From the NCBI GenBank assembly GCA_900079685.1, contig LT599019.1:419864-483863 (forward strand): DNA of 64,000 bases, given 5' to 3'. Shown piece by piece: positions 29,608 to 38,198 of the stretch; positions within the stretch are counted from its first letter, which is position 1, and each line of letters opens with the position of its first letter. The notes under the pieces were generated by a model, which saw nothing but the letters and a program-made list of their open reading frames with translations, did not search any database and was not told where the DNA came from. Source of the DNA: an uncultured delta proteobacterium. Its GTDB lineage: Bacteria; Desulfobacterota; Desulfovibrionia; Desulfovibrionales; Desulfovibrionaceae. A program made the position numbers and the translations under genes.

Positions 29608-31293
29608 TTACACGACCTTTTTGAGATCTTCCTTCTCAGCCATGGCTTCCGGGAAAAGTTCGCCGGCCATTTCACGCAACTTGAATTTCTGGATCTTGCC
29701 GCTGCCGGTCAAGGGATACGCCTTGAGCATGTGCACGTAGCGGGGAACCTTGTGCCAGGCGATTTTGCCGCGGCAGAAGTCGCGCACGTCCTCGGGCAGG
29801 ATTTCCACGCCCGGCTTGGGGATGATGAACGCGCCCACTTCCTCGCCGTACTTGCGGCTGGGCACGGCCACCACCTGAACGTCCTGCACGCCGTCCATGC
29901 CCGCGAGAAATTCCTCGATCTCGCGCGGGTAGACGTTCTCGCCGCCCCGGATAATCATGTCCTTGATGCGGCCGGTGATGACCACATAGCCTTCCTCATC
30001 CATGGTGCCGAGGTCGCCGGAGCAGAGCCAGCCCTCCTGCGTGATGGCTCTGGCCGTTTCCTCGGGCATGTTGTAGTAGCCTTTCATGACGTTGTAGCCG
30101 CGGCAGCGCACCTCGCCTACCTGGCCCCTGGGCACTTCCTTGCCGGTTTCCGGGTCCGCGATGATGACTTCAACGCCCGGCATGGCCCGGCCCACGGTTG
30201 TGACCCGCCGGATGAACGGCTCGTCCCGGTGGGTCTGGGTCATGCCGGGGGAGCTTTCGGTCAGGCCGTACACGCTGGTGATTTCCGTCAGGTTCATCTT
30301 TTCGAAAGCCCGGCGCATCAGCGGCTCGGGGCAGACGGACCCGGCCATGATGCCCGTCCGCAGGGACGAGCAGTCGATCCGGTCGAAAATCTTGTGGTCC
30401 ATGACGGCGATGAACATGGTGGGCACGCCGTACAGGGCGGTGCAGCGTTCCACTTCAATGGAGGTCAGAACCTGGACCGGGTTGAAGGTCTCCAGGATGA
30501 CGAGCGCCGTGCTCCAGTTGACGGCCGCCATGACCGCGAGCACGCAGCCGAAGCAATGGAACAGCGGCACGGGCACGCAGATCCTGTCCGCCGGGGTGAA
30601 GCCCTGGTGGTAGCCCACCCAGTAGCCGCAGTTGCCGATGTTTACGTGGGACAGCATGACGCCCTTGGGGAAGCCCGTGGTGCCGGAGGTATACTGCATG
30701 TTCACCACGTCGTGGGGGGAGATGGAGGCCTTGCGGTCCTCATATTCCTTATCGGTAATCATGACCGAAAGACTTTTGACTTCCGGGATGGAATACATGC
30801 CGCGGTGCTTCTCTACCCCCAGGAAAATGACGCGCCTCAAGTGCGGCAGCTTGGGGGAGTTCATCTCCCCGCGCGGCTGGGTACGCAGCTCGGGCAGAAT
30901 CTTGTGGACGGTCTGCAGATAGTCGTGGTCGCGGATGCCGTCCACAACGACCAGGTTTTCACATTCGGAATGCGAGAGCAGGTATTCCACTTCACTTTCG
31001 CGGTAGCTGGTGTTCACGGTCAGCAGAATGGCGCCGATACGGGCGCAGGCGAACATGAGCCCCACCCAGAACGGCACGTTGGGCGCCCAGATGGCGACCT
31101 TTTCCCCTTTCTGCACGCCAAGCGCCATCAGGCCTTTGGCGATGGTGTCCACTTCACCTCCAAACTCTTTCCAGGTCAGCCTGTAGTCTCTGTCCACATA
31201 GACAACGGCATCGTTGTCCGGCGCTCTTTGTATGGCCTCGTCCAACAGCTGGCCCAGGGTTTTTTCTCGCAATACGAACGGTTCGATATACAT
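29608..31293 (-). CDS. AMP-forming acyl-CoA synthetase
   Basis: The 561-aa ANL-superfamily enzyme has the P-loop MQYTSGTTGFPKGVMLSH, VYGLTESSPG, WLCSGDLGTMDEEGYVVITGR (A8 hinge) and the catalytic lysine region PLTGSGKIQKFKLRE. It activates a carboxylate with ATP and CoA. Similarity is to the FadD/medium-chain group; substrate chain length cannot be read from sequence. It lies 22 nt after the XRE-cupin regulator, with which it forms an operon behind a candidate attenuator. Confidence 0.92.
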   Translation of the reverse strand: MYIEPFVLREKTLGQLLDEAIQRAPDNDAVVYVDRDYRLTWKEFGGEVDTIAKGLMALGVQKGEKVAIWAPNVPFWVGLMFACARIGAILLTVNTSYRESEVEYLLSHSECENLVVVDGIRDHDYLQTVHKILPELRTQPRGEMNSPKLPHLRRVIFLGVEKHRGMYSIPEVKSLSVMITDKEYEDRKASISPHDVVNMQYTSGTTGFPKGVMLSHVNIGNCGYWVGYHQGFTPADRICVPVPLFHCFGCVLAVMAAVNWSTALVILETFNPVQVLTSIEVERCTALYGVPTMFIAVMDHKIFDRIDCSSLRTGIMAGSVCPEPLMRRAFEKMNLTEITSVYGLTESSPGMTQTHRDEPFIRRVTTVGRAMPGVEVIIADPETGKEVPRGQVGEVRCRGYNVMKGYYNMPEETARAITQEGWLCSGDLGTMDEEGYVVITGRIKDMIIRGGENVYPREIEEFLAGMDGVQDVQVVAVPSRKYGEEVGAFIIPKPGVEILPEDVRDFCRGKIAWHKVPRYVHMLKAYPLTGSGKIQKFKLREMAGELFPEAMAEKEDLKKVV

Positions 31294-31315
31294 AACGGTC
31301 TCCGGACTTCCTTAC

Positions 31316-31885
31316 TTATGCGGGGTGATAAATGGTCGCGTAAATGGAACACGGTTCGTCGCCATACGCGCCCACGTAATGGGGCACGATGGAGTTGTAA
31401 TACACCGTGTCGCCGGGTTCCAGCACGGAACGCTCGTTCCCGTAGAGCACCAGCAGTTTCCCTTTGTGCACGACGATGAATTCCTCGCCCTGGTGGCTGG
31501 AGAGGTGGATGTCTTCCGCCGGTTCGGGCATGATCTCGATGAAGAAGGGCTCCATGTTGCGGTCAACCTTGCCCTTGCCCAGGGAGTAATACTTGTAGGA
31601 CGGCATGCGGCCGAGGCTGTGGTGCATGACCAGGTCGGCCTCGCGCTTGCTCTTGGTCGTGATGATGGGGTCCTTGCAGCTCACGTCGTCCATGAAGGTG
31701 CCGAGCCGGATCTGCATGGCGTGGGCGATTTTCTGCAGGGGGCCGATGGTGGGGTACACGCTCTCTTCTTCCAGCAGGCGGATGAAGTCGGGATCGAGGC
31801 CGGCGGTTTCCGCCAGTTGTTCACGGGTCATTTCTTTCGCTTCGCGGAACTTGCGGATACGGGAACCTATTTTTGATGCGGACAT
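31316..31885 (-). CDS. XRE-family regulator with C-terminal cupin domain
   Basis: The 189-aa protein has an N-terminal helix-turn-helix (IRKFREAKEMTREQLAETAG) and a cupin sensory barrel (SSHQGEEFIVVHKGKLLVLYG, LEPGDTVYYNSIVPHYV). Such HipB-cupin regulators often sense small carboxylates or CoA-linked metabolites. ATG 31885 follows GGAG by 8 nt; a TTG four codons earlier is in frame but inside the RBS. It heads the operon with the acyl-CoA synthetase, so that gene is its likely target. Confidence 0.9.
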   Translation of the reverse strand: MSASKIGSRIRKFREAKEMTREQLAETAGLDPDFIRLLEEESVYPTIGPLQKIAHAMQIRLGTFMDDVSCKDPIITTKSKREADLVMHHSLGRMPSYKYYSLGKGKVDRNMEPFFIEIMPEPAEDIHLSSHQGEEFIVVHKGKLLVLYGNERSVLEPGDTVYYNSIVPHYVGAYGDEPCSIYATIYHPA

Positions 31886-31976
31886 GGTCTTCTCCAATTT
31901 TCACTCGTTCGGGGTTGCTTTGGGTGTATGGTGCACATAAACGAAAAATGCCGCGCAAAAATTTTGCGGGCATAAT

Positions 31977-32019
31977 AAAAAAAGCGGTCCGGTAAGCTTG
32001 AAGAACTATCCCGGCCCGC
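31977..32019 (-). terminator. Attenuator terminator hairpin with U7 tail
   Basis: Leftward RNA: GCGGGCCGG (32019-32011), 18-nt loop, CCGGACCGC (31992-31984), then seven U. Eight of nine positions pair. It lies 92 nt before the XRE-cupin start codon. The alternative pairing partner is described with the leader peptide. Confidence 0.65.
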
Positions 32020-32047
32020 TACGCGGCGTGTTTGAAAAAGGAAACAG

Positions 32048-32128
32048 CTACCGCGCGAGAAGGCTCGGGTTGGCCCCGGACCGCTCTGCTAGTAGCAGGA
32101 GAGATATGGCGTGAATGGCTGTTTTCAT
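32048..32128 (-). CDS. Candidate regulatory leader peptide with four consecutive Leu codons
   Basis: Leftward ATG at 32128 opens 26 codons ending TAG: MKTAIHAISLLLLAERSGA, then NPSLLAR. Codons 10-13 are CTC CTG CTA CTA, including two CTA codons that are rare in this GC-rich window. A weak GGACGG precedes the ATG. GCGGTCCGG (32084-32076), directly after the Leu run, is the perfect complement of the 3' arm of the terminator at 31984-31992. The CGCGCGG around the stop codon can pair with CCGCG just ahead of the terminator's 5' arm. This is the architecture of leu/ilv-type transcription attenuation; function is inferred. Confidence 0.6.
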   Translation of the reverse strand: MKTAIHAISLLLLAERSGANPSLLAR

Positions 32129-32173
32129 AATGGTGCCGTCCGAAGGGCGGAATGCCCCATACCGGACGGTTGT

Positions 32174-32202
32174 TAGGTATCAGACGCGCCAAAGGCCGTC
32201 AA
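32174..32202 (-). promoter_or_regulatory. Candidate promoter of the leader/XRE-cupin operon
   Basis: Leftward TTGACG (32202-32197), 17-nt spacer, TACCTA (32179-32174). The -10 is weak. The start would lie about 40 nt before the leader peptide. Confidence 0.35.
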
Positions 32203-32214
32203 TAATTTTTTGCC

Positions 32215-32456
32215 GGTAGTGGCTCAATTTAGCTTCAGACATCTCTGCTCTCTTTATCCGTAAGGCTCGGAGACTCGCCTAACGGCTAAAGGAAGGAAGG
32301 CGTGCTTTTGCCGCAGGGAAGCCGACCCGGAGGGCTTGTGCCCGTGGGTGAGTCTTCGAGCCCTTACGGGCATCGAGAGCAACGCTGGGCTCTTTGGCCC
32401 ATGACCGAGGACAAAAGTGCGCCTGACGCAGTATCAAGCTAAATTGAGCCACTACC
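32215..32456. mobile_element. MITE-like element, 242 bp with 21-bp perfect terminal inverted repeats
   Basis: GGTAGTGGCTCAATTTAGCT plus one more T at the left end (32215-32235) is the exact reverse complement of 32436-32456. No transposase-sized reading frame lies between. I see no clear target-site duplication. The right end abuts the TAA stop codon of the GNAT gene at 32457. It is probably mobilised in trans by an unidentified transposase. Confidence 0.75.
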
Positions 32457-33050
32457 TTATCTTATGCCTGGAGAAAGCAGCCGCTCGCGCGCCGCCGCAT
32501 CCAGCGCGGTAACGGGGCGCGGTGGGACGGGCGTATCCGCGTGCGGGGCAAGGGTCTTTTCCATCCAGGCCACGTCGTGCCAGGCCCCGCCCTTGTACCC
32601 GGACTTATGGTGCACGCCCGCCGGGACAAACCCGAACGACGCGTGAAACCGCTCACTCCTGGGGTTGGGAACCGCAATGACCGCATAGGCGTTGCAGTAT
32701 CCCAGTTCCTCAAGCAGGCGGAAAAGGCTCGCGTACAGCGCACGGGCCACGCCCGTGCCGCGTGCGTCCGGCGCGGCGTACACCGAGGTTTGCACGTCCC
32801 AGGCGTACGCGGCCCGTTCCATATGGCGGGAGGCGTAGGCATAGGCCAGAATCTCCCCGTCCCGTTCGCAAACCAGGTAGGGGTACACGGAAGCGATGCC
32901 TTCAATCCGCTTGGTAAATTCTTCGATAGACGGCACCGTGTATTCAAAGGTTACCGGCGTATCGCGCACAAAGGGCGCGTATATGGCGAGGATTCCGGCG
33001 GCATCCCGGGCGTCCCCGGGCCGGACGAACCGTATGGCACGGTCTTTCAT
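32457..33050 (-). CDS. GNAT acetyltransferase, phosphinothricin/methionine-sulfoximine acetyltransferase-like
   Basis: The 197-aa protein matches the PAT/MddA group: IRFVRPGDARDAAGILAIYAPFV, TPVTFEYTVPS, YAYASRHMERAAYAWDVQTSVYA, RGTGVARALYASL and FHASFGFVPAGVHHKSGYKGG. It likely N-acetylates amino-acid analogues. ATG 33050 follows GGGAGAG by 4 nt; an upstream TTG is less likely. Its stop codon touches the MITE end, so the native C-terminus may have been altered by insertion. Confidence 0.87.
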   Translation of the reverse strand: MKDRAIRFVRPGDARDAAGILAIYAPFVRDTPVTFEYTVPSIEEFTKRIEGIASVYPYLVCERDGEILAYAYASRHMERAAYAWDVQTSVYAAPDARGTGVARALYASLFRLLEELGYCNAYAVIAVPNPRSERFHASFGFVPAGVHHKSGYKGGAWHDVAWMEKTLAPHADTPVPPRPVTALDAAARERLLSPGIR

Positions 33051-33126
33051 GGTCTCTCCCGGCGTCCGGGACAATAGCGCCCGGGCGTCTCTTTTATCCG
33101 CGAACCGTTTATGCTATCGTCCGCCC

Positions 33127-33159
33127 ATGTATATGCCCATGTATATGCCCATGTATATG
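33127..33159 (+). repeat. 12-bp tandem repeat at the start codon
   Basis: ATGTATATGCCC occurs at 33127 and 33139, and its first nine bases again at 33151. Copy-number change keeps the frame. Confidence 0.9.
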
Positions 33160-33519
33160 AAAGACGCGCAAACCGCCAAGGCGAAAAAAAAGGCCGCCCC
33201 TGAAAAGCCGGGATTTTTCGAGCAGGTCCATGCCGTCGTCGCCCGCATCCCGCCCGGCAAAGTCATGACTTACGGGCAGATAGCCGACGTTTTGAACAAC
33301 GTCTGCTCCGCCCGCTACGTGGGCTACGCCATGCGGGCCGCGCCGGACCACAAGCAGCTCCCTTGCCACCGCGTGGTGAACAGAAACGGGGACCTTGCTC
33401 CCGGCGGCAGGTTCGGCGGGAGCGAAAACCATCGCCGCATGCTGGAGGCCGAGGGCGTCACCTTCACGCCCGAGGGCCGTATCAATCTGGACGAGTGCCT
33501 CTTCAATCCGTGGGGGTGA
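33127..33519 (+). CDS. MGMT-family DNA alkyltransferase-like protein (DNA-binding/Cys domain only)
   Basis: The 130-aa protein has the Ogt/MGMT C-terminal domain: FEQVHAVVARIPPGKVMTYGQIA, RYVGYAMR and PCHRVVNRNG with the acceptor Cys retained (alkyltransferase-like proteins usually have Trp there). It lacks the N-terminal MGMT domain. It may repair or flag O6-alkylguanine. The N-terminus is a 12-bp tandem repeat encoding MYMP units, giving several in-frame ATGs from 33127 to 33157, so the true start is ambiguous; no clear RBS is visible. Confidence 0.82.
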   Translation: MYMPMYMPMYMKDAQTAKAKKKAAPEKPGFFEQVHAVVARIPPGKVMTYGQIADVLNNVCSARYVGYAMRAAPDHKQLPCHRVVNRNGDLAPGGRFGGSENHRRMLEAEGVTFTPEGRINLDECLFNPWG

Positions 33520-33523
33520 GGGC

Positions 33524-33910
33524 TCAATGCCCTCGCGCGAACAGCGTGACCGTGGCGATGCCGAGCCCGGTCATGGCGAGGGAGCCGAGCACATGCAGCC
33601 CCACCAGGAAAACGGCGGCGACAATGTGCCGCCCCTGAATCAGGAGCACCACTTCGCCGGAAAAGGTGGAAAAGGTTGTCAGCGCGCCGAGAAAGCCGGT
33701 GATAACGAACAGCCGCGCGCCGTCCGGGAACTGGGGAAAAAATGCGACGACCCCGAGCATGACGCCGATGAGATACCCCCCGGTCAGATTGGCGATAAGG
33801 GTCCCAAGCGGCAACAGGGGCAACACGGCATTGAAGGCCAAGCCGAGCAGCCAGCGCATCACGGCCCCGATGCTCGCGCCCGCGCTGATGCATAAAATAT
33901 TTTGCAGCAT
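33524..33910 (-). CDS. crcB: Fluoride exporter CrcB/Fluc
   Basis: The 128-aa, four-helix protein has the Fluc signatures GASIGAVMRWLLG, GTLIANLTGGYLIG and TGFLGALTTFSTFSGE (polar track and central Na site). It forms a dual-topology fluoride channel. ATG 33910 follows GAGGAA. It converges on the alkyltransferase gene with a 4-nt gap. No fluoride riboswitch was recognised upstream. Confidence 0.95.
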   Translation of the reverse strand: MLQNILCISAGASIGAVMRWLLGLAFNAVLPLLPLGTLIANLTGGYLIGVMLGVVAFFPQFPDGARLFVITGFLGALTTFSTFSGEVVLLIQGRHIVAAVFLVGLHVLGSLAMTGLGIATVTLFARGH

Positions 33911-34077
33911 GGCGTATTCCTCACACAAGAAGGATTCCCGGCTCACGCGGGGGGAGCGGACGGGCGCTGCGCCCTTGCGCTCCCCGCATTTTCCGGGAAC
34001 CTATCGTACCCCAAACAAGGGAACCGTCCAGCAGTCTAAAGCATTTCGTATTTGAGACGCACCCTTCGGCGCTCAAC

Positions 34078-34175
34078 GGCGGAGGGGACCTCCGCCTACG
34101 CCTGCGGGGCGGACGGCTCGAAGCGAGCCGTCAGAGCATTTTTCCGGCAAGATATTTTCAATGACAAAATGCTCT
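34078..34175. repeat. Three consecutive hairpins between tolA and crcB
   Basis: GGCGGAGG-GGA-CCTCCGCC (34078-34096), GACGGCTCG-AAG-CGAGCCGTC (34112-34132) and AGAGCATTTT/AAAATGCTCT (34133-34142/34166-34175). The last arm overlaps the tolA stop codon. It is possibly a dispersed intergenic repeat or a leftward 3' processing/termination structure. Confidence 0.5.
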
Positions 34176-35073
34176 ACCGCTTGATGGCTTCGTAGGCGAA
34201 CGGCACCTGCACCTGCATGAGGTCGGGCCTCGGCGGCGGCTCCACCTTGCCGGTGTCGCGCACGGCTTTCAGCACGGAGCCGTCAAACGCGGCGTCCCCG
34301 GAAGATTGTATGATCTCCGCCTCCAGGATGGTCCCGTCCTTGGCGAGGCTGATGCGGACCATGGCCGTGGGGTTCCTGCGGTCTGCCCGGCCCGCGTATT
34401 CCCAATTGGGCCGGATGCGGGAGACCAGGGACTGCATGTAGGACCCCACGATGCCGTAGCCGTCCCCCCCGGAACCGCCGGGGCCGTCGCCTTTGGGGTC
34501 CTTGCTGTCCGGGTCCGTGGCCTGGCCTTTGAGGTCGCCGAGCGCGGCGCGCAGAATATCGTCCGCGCTCTTTTGCGGCTGCGCGGGCTTGGAAGGCCCG
34601 GCGGGTTTATCCGGACCGGCGGGCTTGTCCGGAGTTGCGGGTTTGGCCGGTTCCGGCTTCGCGGGTTCCGGCTTGGCAGGCTCCGGTTTCGCGGGTTCGG
34701 GTTTCGGCGGGTCCGGCTTGGGCGGCTCGGGCTTGGGCTGGTCCGGCTGCGGAATGGGAATGGGCGCCGGTTCCGGCTTTGTGGGAACCGGCGTGGGTTT
34801 GGCCGGGTCCGGCGGCGGCGGCGAGGTTTTCGGCGGTTCGGGTTTGGGCGCGGCGGGCGTCTGCGGCGCTGCCGGGGCCTGGGGGGCGGACGGCGCCGAC
34901 TGCGGTTTGGGAGCCGCGCCCGGCTTGCCGATGGTGTAAATGCCGATGTCAATGACCGGGGCCGTCAGGTCCACAAGCGGCGGCTCGCTCTGCGGCATAA
35001 AAAGGGCGAACGCGATGACCCCCGCGTGGAGGCAGAGGGAAAGAAGAAAACTGGCCGGGCGCAATAACCGCAC
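34174..35073 (-). CDS. tolA: TolA/TonB-like energy-transducing protein
   Basis: The 299-aa product has an N-terminal membrane anchor (LLSLCLHAGVIAFALFM), a long Pro/Lys/Glu-rich periplasmic spacer with PKPEPAKPEP repeats (about residues 55-170), and a C-terminal TolA/TonB domain (MQSLVSRIRPNW, ISLAKDGTILEAEIIQSSG). It couples the proton-driven TolQ/TolR motor to the outer membrane. GTG start at 35073 with GGAG upstream. TolA is preferred over TonB because of the C-domain and partners, but ExbB-ExbD-TonB is not excluded. Confidence 0.82.
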   Translation of the reverse strand: MRLLRPASFLLSLCLHAGVIAFALFMPQSEPPLVDLTAPVIDIGIYTIGKPGAAPKPQSAPSAPQAPAAPQTPAAPKPEPPKTSPPPPDPAKPTPVPTKPEPAPIPIPQPDQPKPEPPKPDPPKPEPAKPEPAKPEPAKPEPAKPATPDKPAGPDKPAGPSKPAQPQKSADDILRAALGDLKGQATDPDSKDPKGDGPGGSGGDGYGIVGSYMQSLVSRIRPNWEYAGRADRRNPTAMVRISLAKDGTILEAEIIQSSGDAAFDGSVLKAVRDTGKVEPPPRPDLMQVQVPFAYEAIKR

Positions 35074-35095
35074 AAAAAGCTCCGCGAACAGACGG

Positions 35096-35581
35096 TTACG
35101 ATCTGGGAGACGGTGCCGGGGTTTTGGCGGGAGGCGTCGCGCCGGACGGGGGAGCCGTGCCGGCTGCGCCGGTTTGGGGCTGCTCCGCCACCATGCCGAG
35201 CTTGTCTATGCCCGCGGACCGGATATGCCCGATAACCGCGACAACGGTGCCGTACGGCACGTCCTTGTCCGCCTGCAAAAATACCTGCCGTTTCTGGTCC
35301 GTGGCCACGGCCCTGATCTGGGCCTCCAGATGTTCCAGATCGGTCACGGCGTAAGTGTCCACATAGACCGTGCCGTTCTTGCGGATCGTCAGGATGATGT
35401 GGTCCTTGTCCGTGGGCAGGGTGGCCGCGCTTTTCGTCTGCGGCAGGTCCACGTCGACGCCCTCGGTCATGAGCGGAGCCGTAATCATGAAAATGATCAG
35501 CAGCACGAGCATGACGTCCACAAAAGGCGTGACGTTGATCTCGGAGACGAACCCCTTGCCGTTGCCTAATGACGCGCCCAC
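35096..35581 (-). CDS. tolR: TolR/ExbD-family proton-channel subunit
   Basis: The 161-aa protein has the single membrane helix with the catalytic Asp (INVTPFVDVMLVLLIIFMIT) and a periplasmic domain (VDLPQTKSA, KDVPYGTVVAVIGHIRSAG). An unusual Pro/Ala-rich tail extends the C-terminus. It lies 2 nt after tolQ. Confidence 0.92.
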   Translation of the reverse strand: MGASLGNGKGFVSEINVTPFVDVMLVLLIIFMITAPLMTEGVDVDLPQTKSAATLPTDKDHIILTIRKNGTVYVDTYAVTDLEHLEAQIRAVATDQKRQVFLQADKDVPYGTVVAVIGHIRSAGIDKLGMVAEQPQTGAAGTAPPSGATPPAKTPAPSPRS

Positions 35582-35583
35582 GG

Positions 35584-36294
<711 letters not shown>

Positions 36295-36582
36295 GGCGGT
36301 CAATCTCCCCTCGGGGCTTATATGGCGGCGGCGCGGCACCGTGAAAACGGCCGGTTCCGCACTCTCGCAATTTTCAAGATAAATTCTAGAACCGGATAGC
36401 GCGAATGCGGCCCTTTGCCAATATATTTTTCCATAAACCGGCAAACGGCTCGGTTCTACCGGATTTCGCCCCGATTGTCCCTCTCTATTTATAGGATGCG
36501 GTCCGTTCCCGGAGCGGCGCCGGTGGAGTGGACAAAGCGCTGCCCTGCCTGTATTCACAAGGTGAGTGACGACGGAGGGTGC

Positions 36583-37932
36583 ATGGCTTTCAGATACGGA
36601 CGGAATATAACAGTTTTAGCGGCAGCGGCCCTTGCGGCCGTGTTTCTGTGTGTTGCCCCCGCTTCCGGGCTGGCCGCCGGGACAGGGTCCTTTGACCTGA
36701 AGTCCGCCGTGTTCCGGGCTCTGGACGAGAATTTCACCATCAGCGCCGCCAAAGAAACCGCCATGGCCGCGGAATCCGGACGACTGGCGGCGCGCGGTGC
36801 CTTCGGCCCGTCTCTGGGTTCGACCTACGACTACCAGCGCCGCCAGCACCGCTACGCCGCCGGTTCAAGCAACGAACGGGACAAGGATCTTTTTACCTGG
36901 AGCGTCTGGCTGCGGCAAAACGTGTTCGCGGGCTTCGCCACCCTGAATACGTACCAAAAGGCCGCGCTGCAGAAGGAAAATGCCGAGTCCGGCGTTGCAA
37001 AAGCGCGGCTGGAGCTTATCGGCACGGTGCAGGAAAACTTTCTCCGCCTGCTGCAAGCCAGGGAAAACACGCGCAGCGCCCGCGACTCCCTGGAACGGTT
37101 GCGCTCCCAGCTCAAAGTGACCAACGCCTTTTACGAGGTGGGACTGAAACCCCGCCTGGACGTCCTGCAGGCCGAGGTGGATGTCGCCACCGCCGAGGAC
37201 TTTCTTCTCCAGGCCATCAACGCGTATGAAACGCAGCAGTCGCGCCTGAACACGCTCCTCATCCTGCCGGTGGAAGCGGATACCGCCTACACGGGCAGCC
37301 TTGACTTCATCCCCTTTACCCGTAACTTCGAGGCCTGCCTGAAAACCGCCTTTGCCAGACGGCCGGACCTCATCATGGCCGAAAAGGCCGTCGCCATCGC
37401 GGACAAGGATGTGGGCATAGCCCAGAGCGAATTCTACCCGAAAATCAATGCCGAAGGCGGCTGGTCCACGCAGGGCGACCGCTTTGCCGCCTCGGGCAGC
37501 GACAACCTGCCCAACAATTACGCCGGGTGGTCCGCCGGGATTTCCGCCGACTGGACCGCGTTTTCCGGCGGCACGACCTACTACGGCGTGCGCCAGGCGA
37601 AGCAGACGAAAAACCGCTTCGCCGCCGAGGCCATGGACCTCAGGCAACAGATTTCCCATGACGTGAAGTCCGGGCTTTTGAAAATCTCGGAAACCGCGAA
37701 GCGGATAAAAGTCGCCCAAAAAGGCCTTGAGCAGGCCAAGGAAGCCTACAGAATGGCCGACGCCCTGTACCAGACCCAGGTCGGCATCTTTATCGACGTG
37801 CTGGACGCCCAGGCCAAACTGACCCAGGCGGAAGCCACCCTCACGGGCGCCCAGGCGGATTACCTCATTGCGGTCTCCCAGCTGCACGTTGCCATGGGCG
37901 AGGAAAACCCCGCTCTTCTGCCCATCCAGTAG
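36583..37932 (+). CDS. tolC: TolC-family outer-membrane efflux/secretion channel
   Basis: The 449-aa protein has a signal peptide (VLAAAALAAVFLCVAPASGLAA) and two TolC/OEP repeats with long coiled helices (LRSQLKVTNAFYEVGLKPRLDVLQ; ALYQTQVGIFIDVLDAQAKL). It is the trimeric exit duct for type I secretion or RND efflux. ATG 36583 follows GGAGGG. No inner-membrane partner lies nearby. Confidence 0.9.
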   Translation: MAFRYGRNITVLAAAALAAVFLCVAPASGLAAGTGSFDLKSAVFRALDENFTISAAKETAMAAESGRLAARGAFGPSLGSTYDYQRRQHRYAAGSSNERDKDLFTWSVWLRQNVFAGFATLNTYQKAALQKENAESGVAKARLELIGTVQENFLRLLQARENTRSARDSLERLRSQLKVTNAFYEVGLKPRLDVLQAEVDVATAEDFLLQAINAYETQQSRLNTLLILPVEADTAYTGSLDFIPFTRNFEACLKTAFARRPDLIMAEKAVAIADKDVGIAQSEFYPKINAEGGWSTQGDRFAASGSDNLPNNYAGWSAGISADWTAFSGGTTYYGVRQAKQTKNRFAAEAMDLRQQISHDVKSGLLKISETAKRIKVAQKGLEQAKEAYRMADALYQTQVGIFIDVLDAQAKLTQAEATLTGAQADYLIAVSQLHVAMGEENPALLPIQ

Positions 37933-37963
37933 CGGCAACAGGCACAAAAAGCTTGCCTCCACC

Positions 37964-37979
37964 GCGCGTGTCCACGCGC
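37964..37979. repeat. Hairpin after tolC
   Basis: GCGCGTG-TC-CACGCGC perfect 7-bp stem 30 nt after the tolC stop. A CCCC/GGGG pair followed by TTTTT lies just beyond and may be the terminator. Confidence 0.4.
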
Positions 37980-38103
37980 TGCTCCCCTTTCCCACAGGGG
38001 TTTTTCTTCAAGTTTGCCATTTCCTTAATAATAACAAGATGGATTCTCTAATGGACGGGACGTACAGACCTGCGTATATAAGGATACTGGAGAGATATCG
38101 GAA

Positions 38104-38137
38104 AGTGCTTGCACTAAATTATAATAGGAACTATTAT
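38104..38137. promoter_or_regulatory. Two adjacent dyads overlapping a consensus -10 upstream of dfx
   Basis: AGTGC-TT-GCACT (38104-38115) is followed by ATAATAG-GAA-CTATTAT (38121-38137). A perfect TATAAT lies at 38120-38125. An operator overlapping the -10 would suit repression; the AT-rich dyad resembles PerR/Fur-class sites, but the regulator is unproven. Confidence 0.5.
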
Positions 38138-38198
38138 TAGTATTGATGTGTGGCACCAATACCGGCCGCGACTGCCGGGTAAATAAAGGAGATCTACC

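Noticed and set aside
31984-32084. A tRNA-Sec-like or other structured RNA from the long-range GCGGTCCGG/CCGGACCGC pairing
   Set aside because: No T-loop GGTTCGA motif or CCA-compatible acceptor; the leader-peptide plus terminator reading explains the pairing better.
33127-33159. Tandem repeats here and at 47126 as CRISPR fragments
   Set aside because: Units are 12 bp without spacers and lie inside coding frames.
33911-34070. Fluoride riboswitch upstream of crcB
   Set aside because: No conserved fluoride-aptamer core was recognised; only GC-rich hairpins.
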